From: Drosophila pseudoobscura
Lineage: Eukaryota; Arthropoda; Insecta; Diptera; Drosophilidae
Direction: 5' to 3'
Assembly: GCF_009870125.1 (NCBI RefSeq)
Contig: NC_046683.1
Coordinates: 35,665,869-35,729,868, forward strand
Length of the DNA stretch: 64,000 nucleotides
The notes beneath the pieces were generated by a model that was not told the origin of the DNA, did no database searches, and worked only from the letters and a program-made list of their open reading frames with translations. Each line of letters starts with the position of its first letter. The stretch's first letter is position 1. The position numbers and the translations under genes were made by a program. Positions 20,784 to 33,003 of the stretch are shown piece by piece.

Positions 20784-23605
20784 CTAGCTGCTCCGCTCAT
20801 ACGCTTGGTGTAGGCTGCGTTTAATTTGCTCGCGAATGAGGCGTCGCTTATCCGCGGGATCTAATGCGTGCACTTCATGTTCCGTCAAAGACTGCAGCTT
20901 CCTCGCCAGCTTATAGCAGTTCCCATTCAGAAACATCTGTTGTCCAAATACAGCGAAAAACGGCGTTACGCCTGTGGCTTCGTGCACCGAGTCACGCATT
21001 GAAACTTCGATCTCCGGTAGGTAGATGTCCCAGTCTCTGTGATCCTTTTCCAAATACGTCCTTATTGCAGCGAGTATCGTCCGATTTAATCTCTCGGCTG
21101 CATTGCTTTGCGGCGAGTAGACTGCTGTGCGCATGTGTCGGATCCCGAAGCCGCTCACCATGTCCATGAAAGTCTTCGACAGGAACTGCTTTCCGTTGTC
21201 GGAGTGGATCACCTCTGGCACCCCGAATTTGTAGAAAACCTCTTGCACCAGGAATTGAACGACGTTCGCAGCGGTCTCTCATCGCCTTCAAGAAGGTACA
21301 TTTTGAAAAGTGGTCTACGACGACGAAAATCCAGGCCTGTCCCCTTTTTGACCTGGGATACTTTCCCAGGAAGTCTATGTAGATCTTTTGGAATGGCCTC
21401 TCCGTGACCACTTCCTGACCGATCCCGACTTGGCTACGGTAATTGGGGGCTTTCGATTCCTTGCATTCGGTGCAGCTTCGGACGTATCCCCGCACTTGTT
21501 CCGTCATCGCCGGCCAGTAGTAGTGCCTTTTTAACCTATGCAATGTCTTCTTCATTCCACCGTGTCCAGCTGTGTGGTCTTCGTGGGCCTTCGCGATGAG
21601 GGTTTTCGTCAGTGACACGGGAATCCATAATTTCCATATGGAACCTTCCACTTGGTCGTCGATTTGCGCGAAGGCCATTCTCTTGAATACCAGGTCCCCG
21701 TCTATTCGCAGGTCAGGCAATAATTCTTTGTTCCTGCAGATTTCTTCTTTCAGCTCCTGGTATTCCGTTGATTTAATTTCCGTCGTCTGAAATCCGAGGA
21801 TTTCCGTTGGGTCTAGGACCACCTCCTCGATGCAGCGCGATAGTGTATCCGCCACTACATTTTCGACTCCCTTGCGGTGTTCGATCTCAAAGTCGAACCT
21901 CTGCAGCCGCAATGACCATCTCGCTAGACGCCCATTCAGGTCCTTGAGTGACATTAGCCATTTAAGGCTGGCGTGGTCGGTGATTACCGTGAACGGCATC
22001 AATTCCACATATGGCCTGAATCTTTCAATCGCCAATACCGCATCTAAGCATTCTTTCTCCGTTACCGAATAATTTATTTGATGTTTGTTCAGCTTGGAGG
22101 AAAAGAAATCCACTGGGCGTGCTCCCACTCCAAAATTTGAGGCGTCGCACTGGATGTAGAAATGGCGTTTAAAGTCGGCATGGACTAATACAGGAGCCGT
22201 GGTGAGTGCCTTCTTCAGGGATTCTATGGCCGCCCTCGCTTCCGTTGGCAAGGAAAACTTCCCGCGCGGATGCTTCTTCAGAGCATCTGTTAACGGTACC
22301 GCGATGGTGGCGAATTCCTCGATGAAGCGCCTATACCACCCTGCGGTTCCTATAAAGCTCTCTAGCTCCTTCACTGAACTCGGGATCGGGATCTTTTGTA
22401 TAGCCACAACCCTATCGGGATCCATTTGCAGCGTGCCGCCTCCGATGATAAACCCCAGGTATTTCAGCGACTTAAAGCAGAATTTGGATTTCTTTAGACC
22501 TATCGTCAAATTCGCTCTTTTCAGGCACTGGGCCAACTATCGCAGATGCGTCTGGAAATCCGGGGCTATTACCAAAAGATCGTCCAAATAAACGAAAACG
22601 TTTGATCTGAGCTGCGTCGGGATTACCTTATCCATCACTCTGCATAATCTCTGGGCAGCGTTACACACACCGAAGGGCATCATCACGAATTGATACAGCG
22701 GACGGCCTGCCACGGTAAATGCGGTGCACTTCCGGCTTTCTGGGTCCAATTTAATTTGCCAGAATGCGAACTTGAGGTCGACGCTGGAAATGTAATATGT
22801 CTGGTCAATCCTGGACAGTATACCCTCGATGCTTGGAAGAGGGTAAGCATCTTTTACGGTGAGCTGATTCAATTTCCGCGCGTCCAAACAGAATCTATTT
22901 TTGTTTGGCTTTCGCACCACCGTCGTCCGATTGCTCCATGGACTATCGCTGACCTCGATCACTCCTAGCTCCAGCATTTTATCCACCTCGGTCCAGATCA
23001 CCTCCTGCATCGCTGGGGATTGAGGGTAATGCCGATCTTTGAATGGTTCTGCGCCCTCGATCAACTGGATCCGATGCTGCTCTACCGTCGTTGTTCCTAA
23101 TCCGACATCCTCATAGGTCAGATCTCTTTATTCATTCCGTTATATCCTACGCAGAGTTTGGTTTTGCCGATTATGGACCTGTCTTCTCCAGAGGCTGTCT
23201 TGATGATCGAGACATAATTGTCCATTTCCACAGGTCGGCAAGGAGTTCACGGCTGCCCTTTCCTAAGACACTAACGGATGCCCCAGTATCTAGGAGTCCA
23301 GCAATCCGATGTCCTCTTATCTGCACTTCGGCAAACACTCTGGGATCGCGTCCTGCTCCTCGTCTGACTGCCTCGGCCACCTCTTTGCGAGTCTGTCGCC
23401 TTTCCTTAAATCTGGAACGGGCCTTTTGGAGTCTACGACTGACACCGCGCATTCCCTCCAGCTGCCTGTCATCGAAGATCTGGGTTCGAATTTGTATGTA
23501 TCTCCTCATCCTCTCTTCGGCCGGTATGAACTTCAAACTATTTTTATTAAATTTATTTGGGCTATTATTCTTACTTTCTATATTGATTATAGGACCATCG
23601 TTCAT
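20784..23605 (-). pseudogene. Gypsy pol, left unit (protease, RT, RNase H, integrase)
   Basis: Protease at 23171-23605 (IAGLLDTGASVSVLGKG); a one-base loss near 23231 shifts the frame out. RT at 22540-23064: RFCLDARKLNQLTVKDAYPL, FVMMPFGVCNAAQRL and the active site FVYLDDLLVIA. An in-frame TAG at 22537-22539 interrupts it. RNase H follows (FYIQCDASNFGVGA). Integrase: HTAGHGGMKKTLHRL zinc finger, IYIDFLGKYP, VIHSDNGKQF and SNAAERLNRTI for D, D, E. A 5-base loss at about 21279 shifts the frame before the second Asp, and about 246 bases after protease (between 23117 and 23118 relative to the right unit) are missing. No env gene seen. Confidence 0.88.
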
Positions 23606-23648
23606 TTCTTCGCGGGCTTCTGTCCCGAGCGCTGATCTCCCGCTTTCA

Positions 23649-24560
23649 TTACGCCCGCTCGTGCGTTTCCCGAGGACACGTTGGAGTAAACATTTCTGGC
23701 TTTCCGCAGCGGTGACAGAATATTTTGCGTTCCTTCGCCACGCAGTCTCGGAACCCGTGGTCGAACTGGCCGCAATTCCAGCAACACAGCCTGGGTTTGT
23801 TCGCCAGGTGAGTTTCTTCTACTATCCTTGCTTCGTCTTTATCCAGAAACTCCGTTTCCGGCTCTAGCTCCTCCACTCGCTTCCCGGCTGATTGCAATTT
23901 CGGCGCAGGACGGAACGTCGACTTCTGCTCGCGTCCGTGAAAGTGGTACTCCACTTCCAGGCACTCTTCCCTCAGCTGCTCCACGTTTCGGACTCGGATC
24001 GCGTAAACGTAGCGGGCGATCTCGTCATCGAGTCCCTTCTTCAAGACTCGCACCATTTCGGACTCAACCAAAGGTGTGGTGAGTCTAGCTGCCAGCCTGC
24101 GCATCGCTCTAAAGTACTCTTCCACAGACTCGCTAGATCGTTGTCGTCGCTCATGCAAGGTGCGTAGCCCTTCGAACTCGCCACCCACTGCTCGGAACCG
24201 GGACACCAACTCGTCCTTCAAATCCTCCCATACTTCCGGAGGCCGTTCACGGACAAATTGCCAATACCACTCCGCCGCTTGTCCTTTGACGAGATGGTAA
24301 AAGTTGTCAAGGACCTCGTCCCACGACCGTCGGTTCTGCCTACGGAGGAAATCGACCCTGAACACGAAGTCCTGCACCGTCATCTTATTTGGGTCTCCAT
24401 CTCCGTCGAAGTGGATTTCCCATTTGTCGACGCGTCCCCATCTCGCTCCTCTCCAATAATCTCTCCTTTCAAATGGTGGCAGATCTGTTGGACCTCCGCC
24501 GTCTCCTGATGTCTCCCGTCTCTGCCTTCCAGCACCTGGATCCAGGTCCGCATCGCCTAT
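23649..24560 (-). pseudogene. Gypsy gag, left unit
   Basis: Capsid-like Gag with VRERPPEVWEDLKDELVSRF and SSESVEEYFRAMRRLAARLT, then two zinc knuckles CWNCGQFDHGFRDC and CHRCGKPEMFTPTCP. The frame is open from about 24555 (after a TAA) to the stop at 23649; the first in-frame ATG is 24383, which cuts into the domain. An N-terminal frame with a start (MMSAYNLRSKQKMTRK, 24469-24741) is out of phase, so either an indel shared by both units or a normal shift separates them. Pol lies in the +1 frame relative to gag and overlaps its end. Confidence 0.8.
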
Positions 24561-24741
24561 TTACTCCTGAGAGAATCTCGGAGGGCAGTGCGTTCGATTG
24601 GCCTGGCGAATTCCAGCTGTCGTCTCCACGCCCCTCAGCGCCCTGTGTGTCACCGCCTTGCATCTGTCCTTGGAGGTTACCTGGTGGAGGAGTCTTGCGG
24701 GTCATTTTCTGCTTAGACCGCAAGTTGTACGCGCTCATCAA

Positions 24742-25663
24742 CTTGGCCCTATATTTCCCTACCTCGAACTATCCTATTTATCTTTTTATTCACTACAATT
24801 ATCTATTCTTTTTTCAGAACAATCGCATAAACACTACCTATAACGCTAACTCACTGATCTTCAGCACAAAAACACTTAATACGGCAAAACAATAATAAGG
24901 GGGAAAGGAACCACAACTACTACTAGGGCCAACTCCGCACATAGTGTTCTACGTCTTTTCCTGTCCAACGTCTAGAACTTTGCGAGCGCTGTTGACTAAT
25001 CTTATCTTCCTTGGAAGATTAAGAGTCAAGGGCGCTCACTTCCTACAGTCGCTGTTCCCGCCTACTTCCCTACTGAATGTTCGTTGCGGGATGTTGTAGC
25101 TGCTCCGAGTGCAACGCGTGGCCGACTTCTGTCCCCACGGGCCACTCAGAATAAAAATCTCATTGAGAATCTACCCTCCCGACTCCATGCAGCGGTAAGC
25201 AGGGGAAGCGAAAAACAGAAATCTTTCTGACCATATCTTAACTTCGGGTATTTCTTTTTTCTTCTTCAGGTTCTCATTTTGCACACCGGGCCGGTTGCTA
25301 ACTGGCTTGTGGATTCTCCTCTGCCAGTGCCAAACCAAATCCCCTCTTGAGATTTCCTGCTTCCCGTTGTCAGATAAGTGCCGAATCATCAAACACCAAA
25401 AAAAAACTTTTTACTTTGTAGATTTTCTTTGCATCCTCAGATCCCTCCGCGCCGTGCTTCTGTGAGCCAACTCGTCGAGTCCCTCACAGGCCACCGGAAC
25501 ACCGATGGACCCCAGATTGCAAAATACCACTCGAGATCTATCTTCTCTGCTGGATATTTATAATTTCTTCGACGTCTGTGTGATTCGCATCCGTACTCTC
25601 CCTCTTTGATGGTAGAGCCAGGACTGCGAGTCCACTTCCCTGTCTCAGATTGGGTGCCATAAT
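24742..25663 (-). other. Gypsy 5' leader, left unit, with candidate primer site
   Basis: Untranslated leader between LTR b and gag. The element-strand sequence TGGCACCCAATCTGAGAC (25642-25659) sits 4 bases from the LTR and is the expected primer site; I could not name the tRNA. No supported gene. Confidence 0.6.
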
Positions 25664-26746
25664 TGTTACGAACCTTTGTTTTCTTCGGGGCAAGGCCGGC
25701 TAGCCAGTCGTCCCAGGGCTGGGTACTTCCCAAGCCCTCAGGTCGCACAATATACCAACTAATTGGACATCTCGAACAAATTCAAACAACAAAAGTAACC
25801 GACAAAAAAAAAACTGCAAACGGACTCTACTCGACAAACAACATTACAGTAACTTCTTTCAACACAGACGTGGACCAAGTCGAGGTGTCGATGTTTTTAC
25901 CTCTGACGTACCCACCCTACCTGAGATCCGAATCACGACGTTCTGGATCTCCCTGCAATGTGCAGCAGCCTTACCCTCTCGTTGCTGTGGCTCCTCTTCC
26001 CCCCATATGAAAGCCGTTAGCAATTCATTTCCTTCGTTATAATTTTCACTTTAATTTCCTGCTTTTACACGTTATCATCGCTACACTAAGCCTGCCTATT
26101 CATACCCCCCTCATCTTATCATTACGGGCGGTTAATAAATAAATAGATAAATAGAAATAATTAATATAATAAATATAAATAAGTTACATGTAGATATAAT
26201 GTGGGCGGACTTAAATTAGGGGATTAACATATACATATAACTGGAGACGTCTAACAAGAATAAATAGTGGGAGTAAAGAAGTTAATTGGTGCTTTTTTTC
26301 CTCTCCCTAAATGAACGAGGGACCTGCACTACGTGGCCAGAAGAGTTCCTTCGAGACCAGCAAAACCAAGCCAGGATGGCGGAGCTGTGGCCTATTCCCT
26401 ATGGATTTGCCTCCCCCTTCGGAGCGGACTCACTCTTGTGCTTTTTGGGTCTACTTTCCGTCCCGCTGGTCAGCTCTAAAGTTCCTGGTATTTCACTGAT
26501 CTTGATCCCCTGGAATCACAGATTTATTTATCTTTTATCGGGTGATGGCCACTACTCCATCCTCATCCCACTCACTTTTTCTTTGAAACCTAAAAAAAAT
26601 CACTAGGTCACTATGTCCGGCGCGCATGCTCCTCCGTTGCGGGAATTTCTTTCTCTGAACCCCCTTTTGGCTTAGCTGCTCTGTTTAATGCTCCCGGGCC
26701 GCTGATCCCCATCGCTCTCTCTTCTATCGCCCTTGAACTAGGTTCC
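25664..26746 (-). repeat. Gypsy LTR b, shared central LTR, truncated
   Basis: Matches LTR a from TGTTACGAACC up to CTTGAACTAGGTTC, then jumps at 26746 straight into integrase sequence (CCCAGTCTCTGTGATCC, compare 21028). The last 265 bp or so of the LTR, the 3' noncoding part and the end of integrase are deleted. Confidence 0.85.
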
Positions 26747-29561
26747 CAGTCTCTGTGATCCTTTTCCAAATACGTCCTTATTGCAGCGAGTATCGTCCGA
26801 TTTAATCTCTCGGCTGCATTGCTTTGCGGCGAGTAGACTGCTGTGCGCATGTGTAGGATCCCGAAGCGGCTCACCATGTCCATGAAAGTCTTCGACAGGA
26901 ACTGCTTTCCGTTGTCGGAGTGGATCACCTCTGGCACCCCGAATTTGTAGAAAACCTCTTGCACCAGGAATTGAACGACGTTCGCAGCGGTCGCCTCTCT
27001 CATCGCCTTCAAGAAGGTACATTTTGAAAAGTGGTCTACGACGACGAAAATCCAGGCCTGTCCCCTTTTTGACCTGGGATACTTTCCCAGGAAGTCTATG
27101 TAGATCTTTTGGAATGGCCTCTCCGTGACCACTTCCTGACCGATCCCGACTTGGCTACGGTAATTGGGGGCTTTCGATTCCTTGCATTCGGTGCAGCTTC
27201 GGACGTATCCCCGCACTTGTTCCGTCATCGCCGGCCAGTAGTAGTGCCTTTTTAACCTATGCAATGTCTTCTTCATTCCACCGTGTCCAGCTGTGTGGTC
27301 TTCGTGGGCCTTCGCGATGAGGGTTTTCGTCAGTGACACGGGAATCCATAATTTCCATATGGAACCTTCCACTTGGTCGTCGATTTGCGCGAAGGCCATT
27401 CTCTTGAATACCAGGTCCCCGTCTATTCGCAGGTCAGGCAATAATTCTTTGTTCCTGCAGATTTCTTCTTTCAGCTCCTGGTATTCCGTTGATTTAATTT
27501 CCGTCGTCTGAAATCCGAGGATTTCCGTTGGGTCTAGGACCACCTCCTCGATGCAGAGCGATAGTGTATCCGCCACTACATTTTCGACTCCCTTGCGGTG
27601 TTCGATCTCAAAGTCGAACCTCTGCAGCCGCAATGACCATCTCGCTAGACGCCCATTCAGGTCCTTGAGTGACATTAGCCATTTAAGGCTGGCGTGGTCG
27701 GTGATTACCGTGAACGGCATCAATTCCACATATGGCCTGAATCTTTCAATCGCCAATACCGCATCTAAGCATTCTTTCTCCGTTACCGAATAATTTATTT
27801 GATGTTTGTTCAGCTTGGAGGAAAAGAAATCCACTGGGCGTGCTCCCACTCCAAAATTTGAGGCGTCGCACTGGATGTAGAAATGGCGTTTAAAGTCGGC
27901 ATGGACTAATACAGGAGCCGTGGTGAGTGCCTTCTTCAGGGATTCTATGGCCGCCCTCGCTTCCGTTGGAAAGGAAAACTTCCCGCGCGGATGCTTCTTC
28001 AGAGCATCTGTTAACGGTACCGCGATGGTGGCGAAGTCCTTGATGAAGCGCCTATACCACCCTGCGGTTCCTATAAAGCTCCCTAGCTCCTTCACTGAAC
28101 TCGGGATCGGGATCTTTTGTATAGCCACAACCCTATCGGGATCCATTTGCAGCGTGCCGCCTCCGATGATAAACCCCAGGTATTTCAGCGACTTAAAGCA
28201 GAATTTGGATTTCTTTAGACCTATCGTCAAATTCGCTCTTTTCAGGCACTGGGCCAACTATCGCAGATGCGTCTGGAAATCCGGGGCTATTACCAAAAGA
28301 TCGTCCAAATAAACGAAAACGTTTGATCTGAGCTGCGTCGGGATTGCCTTATCCATCACTCTGCATAATCTCTGGGCAGCGTTACACACACCGAAGGGCA
28401 TCATCAGCGGACGGCCTGCCACGGTAAATGCAATGCACTTCCGGCTTTCTGGGTCCAATTTAATTTGCCAGAATGCGAATTTGAGGTCGACGCTGGAAAT
28501 GTAATATGTCTGGTCAATCCAGGACAGTATACCCTCGATGCTTGGAAGAGGGTAAGCATCTTTTACGGTGAGCTGATTCAATTTCCGCGCGTCCAAACAG
28601 AATCTATTTTTGTTTGGCTTTCGCACCACCGTCGTCCGATTGCTCCATGGACTATCGCTGACCTCGATCACTCCTAGCTCCAGCATTTTATCCACCTCGG
28701 TCCAGATCACCTCCTGCATCGCTGGGGATTGAGGGTAATGCCGATCTTTGAATGGTTCTGCGCCCTCGATCAACTGGATCCGATGCTGCTCTACCGTCGT
28801 TGTTCCTAATCCGACATCCTCATAGGTCAGAAACTCCTTCTTTACCTTCTCCAGCTCTTCGGTTTCCGTGTCTTCCAGAGTCCAAGCTTCCACATCCACG
28901 TCCTCCTGGCGGTGTTCGGCGTACTGGCTGATTTGTGACATTTGGATCTCGCCTACTTGGGCCTCGCTGGATCTACTGGGCTCTTCTCCGAGGACTGTGG
29001 GAGCCAGCGCGAAGGATCTCCAGAAATCAATACCCAAGTACATGGCTTGCTCTAGGTACGGGCATACGTAAAACAAGATCTCTTTATTCATTCCGTTATA
29101 TCCTACGCAGAGTTTGGTTTTGCCGATTATGGACCTGTCTTCTCCAGAGGCTGTCTTGATGATCGAGACATAATTGTCCATTTCCACAGGTCGGCAAGGA
29201 GTTCACGGCTGCCCTTTCCTAAGACACTAACGGATGCCCCAGTATCTAGGAGTCCAGCAATCCGATGTCCTCTTATCTGCACTTCGGCAAACACTCTGGG
29301 ATCGCGTCCTGCTCCTCGTCTGACTGCCTCGGCCACCTCTTTGCGAGTCTGTCGCCTTTCCTTAAATCTGGAACGGGCCTTTTGGAGTCTACGACTGACA
29401 CCGCGCATTCCCTCCAGCTGCCTGTCATCGAAGATCTGGGTTCGAATTTGTATGTATCTCCTCATCCTCTCTTCGGCTGGTATGAACTTCAAACTATTTT
29501 TATTAAATTTATTTGGGCTATTATTCTTACTTTCTATATTGATTATAGGACCATCGTTCAT
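26747..29561 (-). pseudogene. Gypsy pol, right unit
   Basis: Near-identical to the left unit but with different damage. Protease 29127-29561 with LLDTGASVSVLG; the same one-base shift near 29187. RT 28258-29187 keeps the segment missing from the left unit and the VYLDDLLVIA active site, but lacks 12 bases before MMPFGVCNA. The same TAG interrupts RT at 28258-28260. RNase H and integrase (26750-28257) are open through SDNGKQF and AERLNRTI, with the reading frame running into the truncated LTR at 26746. Shared lesions show both units descend from one defective parent. Confidence 0.88.
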
Positions 29562-29604
29562 TTCTTCGCGGGCTTCTGTCCCGAGCGCTGATCTCCCGCT
29601 TTCA

Positions 29605-30516
29605 TTACGCCCGCTCGTGCGTTTCCCGAGGACACGTTGGAGTAAACATTTCTGGCTTTCCGCAGCGGTAACAGAATATTTTGCGTTCCTTCGCCACGCA
29701 GTCTCGGAACCCGTGGTCGAACTGGCCGCAATTCCAGCAACACAGCCTGGGTTTGTTCGCCAGGTGAGTTTCTTCTACTATCCTTGCTTCGTCTTTATCC
29801 AGAAACTCCGTTTCCGGCTCTAGCTCCTCCACTCGCTTCCCGGCTGATTGCAATTTCGGCGCAGGACGGAACGTCGACTTCTGCTCGCGTCCGTGAAAGT
29901 GGTACTCCACTTCCAGGCACTCTTCCCTCAGCTGCTCCACGTTTCGGACTCGGATCGCGTAAACGTAGCGGGCGATCTCGTCATCGAGTCCCTTCTTCAA
30001 GACTCGCACCATTTCGGACTCAACCAAAGGTGTGGTGAGTCTAGCTGCCAGCCTGCGCATCGCTCTAAAGTACTCTTCCACAGACTCGCTAGATCGTTGT
30101 CGTCGCTCATGCAAGGTGCGTAGCCCTTCGAACTCGCCACCCACTGCTCGGAACCGGGACACCAACTCGTCCTTCAAATCCTCCCATACTTCCGGAGGCC
30201 GTTCACGGACAAATTGCCAATACCACTCCGCCGCTTGTCCTTTGACGAGATGGTAAAAGTTGTCAAGGACCTCGTCCCACGACCGTCGGTTCTGCCTACG
30301 GAGGAAATCGACCCTGAACACGAAGTCCTGCACCGTCATCTTATTTGGGTCTCCATCTCCGTCGAAGTGGATTTCCCATTTGTCGACGCGTCCCCATCTC
30401 GCTCCTCTCCAATAATCTCTCCTTTCAAATGGTGGCAGATCTGTTGGACCTCCGCCGTCTCCTGATGTCTCCCGTCTCTGCCTTCCAGCACCTGGATCCA
30501 GGTCCGCATCGCCTAT
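29605..30516 (-). pseudogene. Gypsy gag, right unit
   Basis: Same length and layout as the left gag, with one visible residue difference in the second zinc knuckle (CYRCGKPE instead of CHRCGKPE). Same out-of-phase N-terminal frame at 30425-30697 and same +1 relation to pol. Confidence 0.8.
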
Positions 30517-30697
30517 TTACTCCTGAGAGAATCTCGGAGGGCAGTGCGTTCGATTGGCCTGGCGAATTCCAGCTGTCGTCTCCACGCCCCTCAGCGCCCT
30601 GTGTGTCACCGCCTTGCATCTGTCCTTGGAGGTTACCTGGTGGAGGAGTCTTGCGGGTCATTTTCTGCTTAGACCGCAAGTTGTACGCGCTCATCAA

Positions 30698-31619
30698 CTT
30701 GGCCCTATATTTCCCTACCTCGAACTATCCTATTTATCTTTTTATTCACTACAATTATCTATTCTTTTTTCAGAACAATCGCATAAACACTACCTATAAC
30801 GCTAACTCACTGATCTTCAGCACAAAAACACTTAATACGGCAAAACAATAATAAGGGGGAAAGGAACCACAACTACTACTAGGGCCAACTCCGCACATAG
30901 TGTTCTACGTCTTTTCCTGTCCAACGTCTAGAACTTTGCGAGCGCTGTTGACTAATCTTATCTTCCTTGGAAGATTAAGAGTCAAGGGCGCTCACTTCCT
31001 ACAGTCGCTGTTCCCGCCTACTTCCCTACTGAATGTTCGTTGCGGGATGTTGTAGCTGCTCCGAGTGCAACGCGTGGCCGACTTCTGTCCCCACGGGCCA
31101 CTCAGAATAAAAATCTCATTGAGAATCTACCCTCCCGACTCCATGCAGCGGTAAGCAGGGGAAGCGAAAAACAGAAATCTTTCTGACCATATCTTAACTT
31201 CGGGTATTTCTTTTTTCTTCTTCAGGTTCTCATTTTGCACACCGGGCCGGTTGCTAACTGGCTTGTGGATTCTCCTCTGCCAGTGCCAAACCAAATCCCC
31301 TCTTGAGATTTCCTGCTTCCCGTTGTCAGATAAGTGCCGAATCATCAAACACCAAAAAAAAACTTTTTACTTTGTAGATTTTCTTTGCATCCTCAGATCC
31401 CTCCGCGCCGTGCTTCTGTGAGCCAACTCGTCGAGTCCCTCACAGGCCACCGGAACACCGATGGACCCCAGATTGCAAAATACCACTCGAGATCTATCTT
31501 CTCTGCTGGATATTTATAATTTCTTCGACGTCTGTGTGATTCGCATCCGTACTCTCCCTCTTTGATGGTAGAGCCAGGACTGCGAGTCCACTTCCCTGTC
31601 TCAGATTGGGTGCCATAAT
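30698..31619 (-). other. Gypsy 5' leader, right unit, with candidate primer site
   Basis: Duplicate of 24742-25663; primer-site candidate at 31598-31615. Nothing else supported. Confidence 0.6.
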
Positions 31620-32999
31620 TGTTACGAACCTTTGTTTTCTTCGGGGCAAGGCCGGCTAGCCAGTCATCCCAGGGCTGGGTACTTCCCAAGCCCTCAGGTT
31701 GCACAATATACCAACTAATTGGACATCTCGAACAAATTCAAACAACAAAAGTAACCGACAAAAAAAAACTGCAAACGGACTCTACTCGACAAACAACATT
31801 ACAGTAACTTCTTTCAACACAGACGTGGACCAAGTCGAGGTGTCGATGTTTTTACCTCTGACGTACCCACCCTACCTGAGATCCGAATCACGACGTTCTG
31901 TATCTCCCTGCAATGTGCAGCAGCCTTACCCTCTCGTTGCTGTGGCTCCTCTTCCCCCCATATGAAAGCCGTTAGCAATTCATTTCCTTCGTTATAATTT
32001 TCACTTCAATTGCCTGCTTTTACACGTTATCATCGCTACACTAAGCCTGCCTATTCATACCCCCCTCATCTTATCATTACGGGCGGTTAATAAATAAATA
32101 GATAAATAGAAATAATTAATATAATAAATATAAATAAGTTACATGTAGATATAATGTGGGCGGACTTAAATTAGGGGATTAACATATACATATAACTGGA
32201 GACGTCTAACAAGAATAAATAGTGGGAGTAAAGAAGTTAATTGGTGCTTTTTTTCCTCTCCCTAAATGAACGAGGGACCTGCACTACGTGGCCAGAAGAG
32301 TTCCTTCGAGACCAGCAAAACCAAGCCAGGATGGCGGAGCTGTGGCCTATTCCCTATGGATTTGCCAACAAAAAGAATAAATTTGGGGTTTCTTTACTCC
32401 CCCTTTGGAGCGGACTCACTCTTGTGCTTTTTGGGTCTACTTTCCGTCCCGCTGGTCATCTCTAAAGTTCCTGGTATTTCACTGATCTTGATCCCCTGGA
32501 ATCACAGATTTATTTATCTTTTATCGGGTGATGGCCACTACTCTATCCTCATCCCACTCACTTTTTCTTTGAAACCTAAAAAAAATCACTAGGTCACTAT
32601 GTCCGGCGCGCATGCTCCTCCGTTGCGGGAATTTCTTTCTCTGAACCCCCTCTTGGCTTAGCTGCTCTGTTTAATGCTCCCGGGCCGCTGATCCCCATCG
32701 CTCTCTCTTCTATCGCCCTTGAACTAGGTTCAAGGGCATGGCCTAATTCGGGCTGCTGGCGGCTCTCTTTTCTTTGGGGTATGTGTGAGTTGGCTTCGGG
32801 ACTCCGTTATGGGATGAGATCGGAAATCTTCTCTCATAACGGCTCCGGAGAGCGCGCGGAACTCTCACTCTCCAGGACCAGGTGGCGCCACTCTTGCTAA
32901 CCTCTTCCCCTTAAATTTTGGCCTTGCCACTATGTTCGAACTTCTTTCCTTCTCACCGCTTCTATGGGATATCACCTATCGATTTCTTCGCATGCAACA
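31620..32999 (-). repeat. Gypsy LTR c (5' LTR of right unit)
   Basis: 1380 bp, TGTTACGAACC...GCATGCAACA in plus orientation. Carries an extra segment of about 31 bp near 32367-32398 (AACAAAAAGAATAAATTTGG and following) absent from LTRs a and b, and other single changes, so it is not identical to LTR a. Confidence 0.85.
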
Positions 33000-33003
33000 C
33001 TGT

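Larger units (their letters stand above)
19020..32999 (-). mobile_element. Ty3/gypsy tandem array: LTR-internal-LTR-internal-LTR
   Basis: Two gypsy-type units on the minus strand share a central LTR. LTRs lie at 19020-20361, 25664-26746 (truncated) and 31620-32999. The array splits CR1 copy C and is flanked by CTGA (19016-19019) and CTGT (33000-33003), a 4-bp target duplicate with one mismatch, so it behaves as one insertion that became dimeric. Both internal parts carry the same disabling mutations. Confidence 0.88.

Noticed and set aside
20864..24895. Many plus-strand frames opposite gypsy gag and pol
   Set aside because: They are shadows of the GC-rich minus-strand coding sequence and contain no independent motif.
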